DNA of 64,000 nt from contig NC_087077.1 of assembly GCF_026151205.1 (NCBI RefSeq), forward strand, positions 14,854,983 to 14,918,982, in the 5' to 3' direction. Position numbers and translations under genes: made by a program. Each line of letters starts with the position of its first letter. Position 1 is the first letter of the stretch. Source of the DNA: Bolinopsis microptera (lineage: Eukaryota > Ctenophora > Tentaculata > Lobata > Bolinopsidae). The notes beneath the pieces are model-generated. The model searched no databases. It had not been told where the DNA came from and was given only the letters and a program-made list of their open reading frames with translations. This document shows, piece after piece, positions 55,978-64,000 of the stretch.

Positions 55978-58419
55978 AAACCTCCGTACAACAAATCGAA
56001 TTTGCGAGATGAATATAACGAAGGGTTATCAGGGACCGCCTTTATACTTTATTTGGACGAATGTATGAGTTACAGGAATATGGACTCTTATAACTGTAGT
56101 GATCTCAGGAGGTTAATAGATCACACCGCGGTACTCTGAACTATCCTTATAGTAGACTTTGAATAGGTTTTTACTGCAGCTTAGCTACCGGTACCACCCA
56201 ATTCAACGGATTACGTAATCATATCACTAGGAAATGGAATGGGGCAATGTAGTAGGAATTAGATCATGGTGGGAACCTTAATTCAGCAGTTCATCGCAAT
56301 GATCAGGTGACATTTTATTACTACAACAATTTAAAAATTTGGCCGAGCTCAAATTTCATGAGAGTAGATTTCTAATACCAGGTAAAGGAACGCCTCGCTT
56401 ATACAATGTAAGGGGAGGCCGGGGAAATAAGTTGGCAATTCCCCTCGTCACAAACCTCTGATTGAGTTTTTTCTGTAGTGACGCCATTGCGGAGGAGTAC
56501 ATCTCGTGGTCTCAATCCTGTAGTTGTATTGGTTCTAACAGTGCAGAAAACCGGTGATAGATTTAAATGTACTAACTGCTGATAGTGATAGGCATGATCT
56601 CACCACTAAGATCCTGAATTTAATGACATTGAAATTACGTAAGTGGTTAAAATAGCTGGCACAAATAGGAAATATAAAACGACAGAGTAAAACCAAATGA
56701 TTGCACTGACCTAATAAATCCAGATTCCTGACGTCCTTTATTCTTCATCTACATTCATCACTGATCCTAACATTTAACTGTGGCAGAATCCAGATAGCCC
56801 GAGTCCCGACAGTTGTCCACGGACAGTTGTCCACAAACATCTTATGACATCATGTGCAGTGTGCAGACTATGTTTACATCTACCAAGTCGACCAATTAGC
56901 GATAAATTGACACATAAATGATATTATAGTTCCTCAAAACTAACGAGGTTAGTGAATCAGTGATAGTTTTAGAGATTTTTATGTCGCACTTCGGAATCTA
57001 TTTCACATTCCTGCGGTTCATCATGGTCAATCTAACAACTAGATCAGCACTCAGAAACTCTAGAAACACTTCCCAGAAGAATATTGCAGAAATTTCCTCA
57101 GCTCAACCCATGACATTTGCCTCAAGGAAGATTAACGAATTCCTCGCCCGCATTGGAATTGCGCTTGTGACGTTATATTATTCTCCAAACTGCAGAACTC
57201 TTTTATGACTGAAGAGGAATGTGGCAGGTATGTAGGGAGTGAGTTGAACGAAGGGACATGACTCATCCCTTGAGGAAGACGGTAGTTCTTGACGCAACTA
57301 TCTAAGGTTGAGTAGCTTTATGCAACTTCATACAAAACCGCCGCCAACACGAAATATGAGTACAACCAAGCTAGCAGCATAAAATATAATACAGCCAAAT
57401 AAACAACGCGCGTATATATATATTATATATGTACGTACGTGCGCGTCCATACTGGGAGGTGAAATGTCATGATTTTATCATTCAATTTGCAATGCGCCTT
57501 ACGCAAAGTAACAAATTTAAAGTGATTGGATGTCTAACGGTCAACAATTTCGGAGGGTTAGACTTTAATCACACAGTTCAACAGATAAAATTTCAAAATG
57601 TTTTGTTTAATATCGCAGAAATATAAAATTACATCTTAAAGACGGATTCATAACTGACCGCAAGCAAACGATTATTTTAATTGTTTTAATTTATGATTAG
57701 AAAATAAACTTTACGTAAATCAGAAATTTAAATTAACCACGGTGAAATATCAATCTTGTCTGCAGCAAGCATAAAAAATCAAAGACGACAGCATGTAATT
57801 CACAAGACTGGTGCAGAATTCAACGCCACAATCTATCATTACGTCAAAATGAAATAACATAAATCTTGAAACAGCTAGAAACAAAATAAAAGAAAACTTG
57901 TTCTTTTCAAACTTGGCACCATCTGACATGACAAACTAGTTTCTATCTTGTTTTTAGCCGCCTTCATTTATCTAAATTTTTTTACCTAAGGGACCATCTC
58001 GAGCAAAGCTCTGGACTTCACTCAAAATACATGCAGACCATAAGTATCTTTTGACGGTCGTCATTCATCACTTATGAGTAAACATTTTCAATATCACATA
58101 ACTTGTAACATTTAACTACTTTGGCTACTTTTAAACATCTTTTAATTAAACTAAATCAAAATCAAGCACTATTTCATTGTGCTGCATTTGGATGTTTCGA
58201 GTCTTTTAACAACATCAATCAAAACGAGATCAGCACTTCAACGAGATCAGGAGGGTCAACAGATTCACGACCAATTTTAAGTGTTATTCAACTTGGTCTC
58301 ACTCAGTCTGACTAAATCAAGGACACAAAAATTATCACTCCAACAGAAAAAACCAGCTATTTTATCAACAATCAACACAGATTTTAAACCAGTCAATCCA
58401 CTCAATGACTAACAGCATG
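55978..58419. other. Intergenic, no recognised gene
   Basis: Promoter side of the MMP gene at its left end. Open frames at 56960-57208, 57429-57626 and 58121-58315 lack recognisable content or splice context. Nothing else supported. Confidence 0.4.
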
Positions 58420-58623
58420 TCACGTGGCATCGTTATTGCTAGGTCCTGACTTCTGATGGTCAGGTTTGGCAGACATTCTAAGTGCTTTACGCAGACCGTT
58501 CAGAAACACAACACTCTCTGGGCGGTTTGTCTTAGCGAGGATCACACTTCGCCCACCGAATGAGTCTATAGAGAGCATGTGGACTCCATCACTCCCCTCC
58601 TCGGTCACTCTGAAACTCGTTAC
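58420..58623 (-). CDS. Terminal exon of an unidentified gene (67 residues plus stop)
   Basis: A pyrimidine-rich acceptor (CTCTCCTTTCAG) precedes a phase-0 exon encoding VTSFRVTEEGSDGVHMLSID, SFGGRSVILAKTNRPESVVF, LNGLRKALRMSAKP and a short polar tail ending in TGA. The last part (a strand, then a helix of the type SVVFLNGLRKALR) has the look of the end of a PH-like domain, where a C-terminal helix closes the barrel, but one exon cannot prove it. Upstream exons must lie to the right; I could not identify them, partly because a LINE and its long target duplication interrupt the region. Confidence 0.5.
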   Translation of the reverse strand, partial: VTSFRVTEEGSDGVHMLSIDSFGGRSVILAKTNRPESVVFLNGLRKALRMSAKPDHQKSGPSNNDAT

Positions 58624-59774
58624 CTGAAAGGAGGAGAGTTTAGTCAAACACAAGGATATATCTTATGAATCTAAGTTCTACTGAAAAAGAGACAAAATAT
58701 AAGTGCAACATTTTTTTCCAAACAAGAAATGCGGCCGCTTTTCTTTTGTGGATGGCCGCTCAATTTCCCGATCCGTGATGGCGTATTTATCATATTCCAT
58801 ACAACCTGGGGACGGCCCAGTCTTTACTGTTTATATAAATTATAAAAATGCAAATATGGCGAAGTGACATGCCGACTGCCGAGCGCCGCCCAGTTATAAT
58901 TCTATATTGAATTTGAAAATCGTGTATACTTCTATGTAACCATATGTTTTTTGTTTATGCAACCTGACACGGATCTGTGCAAAATAGTAATACTAACTCA
59001 AAATAATAATAATATGCTATCAATTAGTGCCTAGTGGGATACGTACATGATGAAATTAATAATGTACTTGGTTGGTTCAGCGCCGCGCGCCAACAATTAT
59101 ATAATTTAGATTATCACGCAAAATAACTTTGCGCAGGTAGTCACGTGGGCGATAACAGTGCTCGCAGGCACGCACGGTCGCACAGTCGCAAAGCTACCAT
59201 ATTTTAAAAAAACCTCGATCGCTAACCCTTGTCCTTGACTCTTTTGTGCCTTCGGCACCTTTGAGTCATGGATCGGGAAAAAATAGCTTCGTGTGGAGCG
59301 GGAGTGCGGCGAACTTTCGCGCACTTTGGGGCTTGAGTGCGGAGTGTTCCTGATAAATTGAGGCGATGTGTGGTGAATCTTCTTTCATTTTATCTTTTTA
59401 TATAACGTTACATCACGTGATTGTTAAATGTTCAACATATTAACACAAATAATTCGAGGACAATGTACTACAAAGAGTTTCTGAAAATTCCAGAATTTTT
59501 GTTTTATAGAATTCTGAATAACACACATGTTTTGTCAACTGCCCCCTTTTTCTTGGGCAGGACGATCGGATCCATTTGAGCTGGTCAAGCAGGCTTAGTT
59601 TTGATAAATCATGAAATCAGTCCGATATTAGATTTTTTAAATTTGTGAGAAAGTTTTGAGTCAGTATGAATAAATGTTAACATGAGTCCTATTTGTAATT
59701 TGTTAGTAATAAACATGGGAGCATGTGATGGCTGCTTCTCTATTCCCCTATTATTCTTTATTTACCATTTTCTA
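58624..59774. other. No recognised gene; probable intron or intergenic
   Basis: AT-rich with CG-rich islands near 58880 and 59085-59340. The open frame at 59106-59324 has no recognised content. Confidence 0.35.
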
Positions 59775-59892
59775 AACACAAAAGCTAACACTATTATTAT
59801 GTTCTATTTTTAAATTATGTTCTATTTTAAATGTGGCGTTCGACAAGTCCTTAACCACATGAAGAACAAACTTGTCATGCGTAATACTCTAT
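59775..59892. repeat. Left copy of long target-site duplication
   Basis: The 118 bases from AACACAAAAGCTAACACTAT to GTAATACTCTAT recur at 60722-60846 with one substitution and a 7-base insertion (an extra CTTACTC-type step). They flank the truncated LINE on both sides. Confidence 0.9.
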
Positions 59893-60721
59893 TTTTTTTT
59901 TTTTTTAAAGAGAGGCTGGGCCAAGATAGCCCACGAGAGGATAGCATTGAGATGCTCTGCCTACCTCTAGGGTGTGGCAACCTTGGGGAAGGTTGCCGGT
60001 GAAATCAGAGTGATTGGTGGAGGATGGTGTAAGATGATATATGAGTCAAAATGATACGCTTAAATGCCAGCTGGGTTTGGAAAAGTAAAACGAGACGAGA
60101 CAGCATATGAGATAATACTTTAAGTCACCCCGGTCTGATCCAGCTCTTCCAGCACAATTAAGCGTTTGGTGCGGTTTGCGAAATTGACAATTGTGGTGAT
60201 GTGTTGGTTGTCGAATATGTCATTGACAGAGAGGTAGTAGTCCTGGAAATATTGACCTCTGATTTGGGTAATAGCTGGACACTGTCCAAGGAAGTGTGAG
60301 ACAGTTTCCTCTCCGTCGCCGCACATAGGACAAGCACTGGTGTTTGATTTGCAAATGGTGTGAAGGTGTTTGTTTAAGCCGCAGTGACCCGTGATGAGGT
60401 GAACTGCAGTTCTGTAATCTTGTCTGTTTTTGCTGAGTGTAGTGTTGAGGTTTTTGATGATTTTGGCATGCTTGTGGCCGAGTGTCAGTTTGGTGTGTCT
60501 GGGACCGTCAGTTAACCAAGTTTCCTGATTCAGTCTGTTGACTTTGTTGTCGATTTGACGCTTGATGTAGGATTGTGGAATTGGACACTTCAAAGTGGAT
60601 TCACTGGTTGTACCAAGCTTGGCCAGCTCATCTGCTTTTTCGTTCCCCCACAATCCGATGTGTGCTGCAATCCATCGTATCTCTAGCGTGTTGTTGGATC
60701 CGAGTGCATTAAGAGAGTCGT
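59892..60721 (-). mobile_element. 5'-truncated non-LTR retrotransposon (RNase H-bearing clade)
   Basis: The minus-strand element ends in a poly(A) (15 T on the + strand at 59892-59906) and is cut at its 5' end near 60721. It encodes only the last part of ORF2 (see the overlapping pseudogene). It is a different clade from the RTE-like element at 37643-40824, which has no RNase H. Confidence 0.88.
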
Positions 60722-60728
60722 AACACAA
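60120..60728 (-). pseudogene. Truncated LINE ORF2 fragment: RNase H end and zinc motif (202 residues)
   Basis: The frame starts inside an RNase H domain (LEIRWIAAHIGLWGNEKADE, with the conserved H-x-G-x-x-G-N-E-x-A-D-x-L-A pattern) and runs into the usual C-terminal zinc-finger-like motif CPMCGDGEETVSHFLGQCP. Endonuclease and reverse transcriptase are absent. The first two or three codons lie in the flanking duplication, so it is not a real gene start. Jockey/I-like elements carry RNase H here (family knowledge). Confidence 0.85.
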
Positions 60729-60846
60729 AAGCTAACACTATTATTATGGTCTATTTTTAAATTATGTTCTATTTTAAATGTGGCGTTCGACAAGTCCTTA
60801 CTCCTTAACCACATGAAGAACAAACTTGTCATGCGTAATACTCTAT
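60722..60846. repeat. Right copy of long target-site duplication
   Basis: 125-base partner of 59775-59892. The flanking sequence differs beyond GTAATACTCTAT (followed here by GTGTTACAGG). Confidence 0.9.
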
Positions 60847-62693
60847 GTGTTACAGGTAAGTTCAAATGGGTCAACGCAATTGTATTTTAAAATGTGGCAT
60901 CAACCTCTTTAAGCAATGGCATATACATTACATAACCTTAGATTATACATCAAATGACATGCCTAGTGCCTATACTATGCAATGCCCGGTTGATCAATTT
61001 TTCGCAGGAACAAACAATTTTACCTAGATCAGCCCCATTTTGTCCGCCAAGGTATAACATCATGAATGAACATAAGTTACTCTTATTACCAGGTTAAAAC
61101 ATGCTATAACAATAAATTTACCCGTTTTGTAAAACAAAGTTCAGGCTATAATAAGATAATACCCGGCCCCCGTATCAAATGACTCACAACATGACTGTTT
61201 TGTACTGTGTGATAATCGTACTGAACATGATATGCCTCCCACGGTCCCACTCTGATGTTAAAGTTTGTAATATTACAGCAGTGACCCTACTGTTACTTAG
61301 TTACCATACTGTTACTTAGTTACCATACTGTTACTTAGTTACCATACTGTTACTTAGTTACCATACTGTTACTTAGTTACCATACTGTTACTTAGTTACC
61401 ATACAGAAAACGTATCTACTAATTCACAAGCTACTCATCAAAGGTGGGAGTCCCAGTTTTTGACAGCCTCTTACAGCTTCACTAGTGAGCTCTATCTGAG
61501 CTATGTTTAAAGAGAATATGAGCATTCTTTGTGGTGCTAAATTATATTCTGAATATAAAGCAAGTATAGGTAGCATTCCGGTGGCTTATGGACACGGTTT
61601 ATATTCACTGGCAGTTTTGAGTTTGCAATGGATACTCAAGACGTACTGTGATATTATGTACTCGTGTACCTATAACCTAGTACCACAGAGTACACAAGTT
61701 AGTGAATTAGTAACGGTGCTATGATACCGCGCACTACTAAAATATGATCTACACAACTAGCACCATTCCGTTAATTTGAGACTCTGAAATTTGCAACGTG
61801 TTCAAAACTGTTTACTACAATAGATACTGGTGGGGAGGTGAAATTTTCCTGATCTACTTTGAGTTTTGACCAATCAAAACTTACATCATGTGTCTCATCA
61901 ATATACAGATATATAACAGAAATCATTCCAGATAAACATTATCTGCATTACCAGCTACAGAAGTGTAAGCAACTCAACAAGATACAGAGATGTGGTCAGA
62001 CGTGTAAGTATAGTTTTTACGGAATGTAGAAACAACTATTCGTAATCACGTGGAATGTAGACACAACTACTCTTAGAAACTGACATGGTGAGATGTTTTT
62101 ACTCAAGTAACAAATTATAGTTATAGATTGAAAACACAACTTTGGTTCATTTGGGCATTTATTGATTCCTCCTCACCCCACTTGCCACTTTACGGCCTTT
62201 ATCTTAACACAGTTTCCCCGGCATCCACTTCCTGGAGGGTTGCCAACAGAGGCAGCATTCCAGAGGCATCTTCAATATCATTTAGGCAGGGTATTCAATA
62301 TTGTAAATTTTATAACATTAGATTACTATGTGTGTACAAGCTAAAATGCCTGCAAACTGTATTATCCAAACGTAACCTAAGTTACTGAATTTTAATCTGT
62401 TGAGGAATTTGAGGGATTGAGACCCAGCTTACCAAGATTCACTCCATTTGTTTTTTTTATAAATATCAATGACGGCCATATATCGATCAGATCATTACTT
62501 TAACTTATAATGAGACAACTGTTTATAAATGGTTCCACGGCAGCTGCATTAAGACAACATGTCGAACTTAAATAGACACATTTTGGTTTGACAGCCGTAA
62601 GGACTAAAGAATATGAAAAAAAAATCGTGTCTGACATCCCTGTAGACAGGCCGGTGTACAGTGTACACTGTATAGTCTACTGGGTAGTGGCCA
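60847..62693. other. No recognised gene
   Basis: AT-rich. Contains a 19-bp repeat at 61288-61403 and a short TACAGTGTACACTGTA palindrome near 62655. Open frames at 61503-61724 and 62128-62388 have no recognised content. Confidence 0.35.
61288..61403. repeat. 19-bp tandem repeat, six copies
   Basis: Unit TACTGTTACTTAGTTACCA repeated six times without change. Confidence 0.95.
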
Positions 62694-63463
62694 TTATAAA
62701 CCCCTCCGGGATAGAATAAGATTCTGATAATCCCGGCTCCCGCTAAATAGATTTTGATAATCCCGGCTCCCGCTGTTAGTTTTTTCCCGCTGAATGAATA
62801 ACCCCGGCATAGTTTCTATAACCCCGCCCCGCTAATTTGGCTCAACAAGATTTGTTTTGTTTTGATATTCCATGAAAATTTCAACCGCGCACTGTCACGT
62901 GTTTTGATGATGTGTATCACGTGACTAACTACTACGACGCGCATTGGTAAAAAATGTCACGTGACCTATGGCTTAACGTAAGAACTATAAATACACTTGA
63001 TCTACGTATCGGTCTAATTGCAGGCGCTGGCAAAACTCCAGCACACTGCTTACATTACTTAAACTCTTACATTAATTGGACCAGTTCCAGAACTTGTCTC
63101 GACGGTTACATTTGATTTTGTCCGGTTAATTTTGTCGTGTTTGATATAAGCCATGTATTATAGTCGTCTACTTTGATGAACTTCATGACACGATATCATT
63201 ATTGGCTCCACCTTTTATCGCTTGCCAGGCTTAATTCGACACCCCTTATCGATATTCATTCAACGTTCTGACGCTTACTGAGGAATAATGTTTAGATATA
63301 ACGCCAATTTCAAATGTCATAGTACCTTAGTTGTACTTGTATTACTATTTATTTGGTAGTCCCCAATTCCATTCCATATTTTCCATACTGATCTCATATA
63401 GCTAGAATTAAGAGTAAAATGTCAAATTTGTTGGACCTAGCACTAACCCGGAGGGGTTTATAA
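62694..63463. mobile_element. Element bounded by 17-bp inverted repeats
   Basis: TTATAAACCCCTCCGGG at 62694-62710 and its reverse complement at 63447-63463. The left interior has two copies of GATAATCCCGGCTCCCGCT. No target duplication was clear and no coding frame is present, so the bounds are tentative. Confidence 0.45.
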
Positions 63464-63645
63464 CACATAACACCGGCACGCTTAAGTTATATTAAAATAA
63501 CCCCTCGTGCTAAAGCACGTCGGGGTTATTTTCATAATAATCCCTCGTGCTTCGCACTCGAAATTATTATAAATTTTTCCCGCGCGTCGCGGGAAAAATT
63601 GAAATATAATCCCTGCGCATGCCGGGGTTATGTGTGTTATATTAG
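63458..63645. mobile_element. Small MITE with a chain of hairpins
   Basis: The ends TATAACACATAACACCGGCA and (reverse complement) TGCCGGGGTTATGTGTGTTATA pair imperfectly. Inside are consecutive stem-loops: AATAACCCCTCGTGC / GCACGTCGGGGTTATT (about 63496-63531), ATAATCCCTCGTGC..., AATTTTTCCCGCG / CGCGGGAAAAATT (63572-63600). No coding capacity. Confidence 0.55.
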
Positions 63646-64000
63646 TGGCAAGTCCCCATACATCGTGGTCCGGTAGTTTCATTGTGTCCTAATATTAGCA
63701 TTTCGGCTACTGCTCGGTAAATATTATATACAATGTAACCTCTCTACTATACCGGGCCTCTCGGGGAAATGAAAAGTATATTATTACATACAGAAGTTAA
63801 CTAAGATCTAGTAAATATCACATGTTGTTGACCATAATGGTACCGTATCTCCTTATAACCCTCATGGAACACAGGTCAAATTGGCAGTTATAACAGATGT
63901 TGCTAGTTAGGAGTGACTAAAGTTACAACCTTACATAATGTACTGCAACACATCTTTCGACGTCAGACATGATGGTGATATCTACAAAAGTATAAATATA
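63646..64000. other. Right end of window, nothing recognised
   Basis: AT-rich sequence; no exon, repeat or RNA gene supported. Confidence 0.4.

Noticed and set aside
1-64000. CRISPR arrays, bacterial operons, ribosome binding sites
   Set aside because: The tandem arrays have no unique spacers, genes are spliced and monocistronic, and nothing suggests prokaryotic origin.
1-64000. tRNA or rRNA genes
   Set aside because: No cloverleaf with a convincing GGTTCGA box or rRNA core was recognised by eye; a covariance-model scan was not possible.

Overview
The window is nuclear DNA of an animal. It is AT-rich and spliced: GT-AG introns can be followed by reading phase through three long minus-strand genes. 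The proteins include animal-type families: a PALS1/MPP-type MAGUK scaffold (L27-PDZ-SH3-guanylate kinase), a MADF/BESS-type DNA-binding protein, a zymogen matrix metalloproteinase, a calpain and a tubulin polyglutamylase of the TTLL6/13 group. No marker fixes the phylum. An invertebrate with a repeat-rich genome fits best.

Layout. 1-1242: 5' part of a TTLL gene (minus, no intron seen, runs off the left edge). 2.1-4.2 kb: GC-rich foldback elements. 4645-5327: small three-exon secreted protein (+). 5857-6819: tail-anchored protein (-), followed by an 8-bp microsatellite. 8540-14626: eight-exon MADF/BESS gene (-). Its last intron is filled by about 66 copies of a 33-bp unit that is itself the end of exon 7 plus its splice donor. 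15.5-17.5 kb: a pair of diverged direct repeats. 19.66-20.06 kb: an E-box/CCAAT-rich patch. 20964-30101: the MAGUK gene (-, at least 15 exons), with a 2.76-kb exon carrying nine GGGYDS-type repeats. 32-34 kb: another foldback element. 34316-37551: two intronless paralogues of an unrecognised helical protein with a hydrophobic core, the second frameshifted, separated by a 591-bp inverted-repeat element with an 8-bp target duplication. 37643-40824: an RTE-like LINE with a 13-bp target duplication. 42736-53691: a ten-exon gene for a probable single-pass membrane protein (-). A calpain (+) and a small secreted protein (-) sit inside one of its introns, and a 31-bp satellite fills another. 54367-55977: MMP (-). 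58420-58623: last exon of an unidentified gene (-). 59.9-60.7 kb: a truncated RNase H-bearing LINE with an unusually long (~120 bp) target duplication. 62.7-63.6 kb: inverted-repeat elements.

There is no operon-like organisation. Three genes are intron-rich (MADF, MAGUK, membrane protein). TTLL, tail-anchored protein, calpain, secreted protein, MMP and the paralogue pair show no introns. The most unusual observation is the 33-bp array: each intact unit offers an in-frame 5' splice site, so a length-variable C-terminus could in principle be made by donor choice. Long tandem arrays also lie just downstream of donors in three other introns. Exon structures were read by eye from splice motifs, phase and family resemblance; no transcript data or searches were available.
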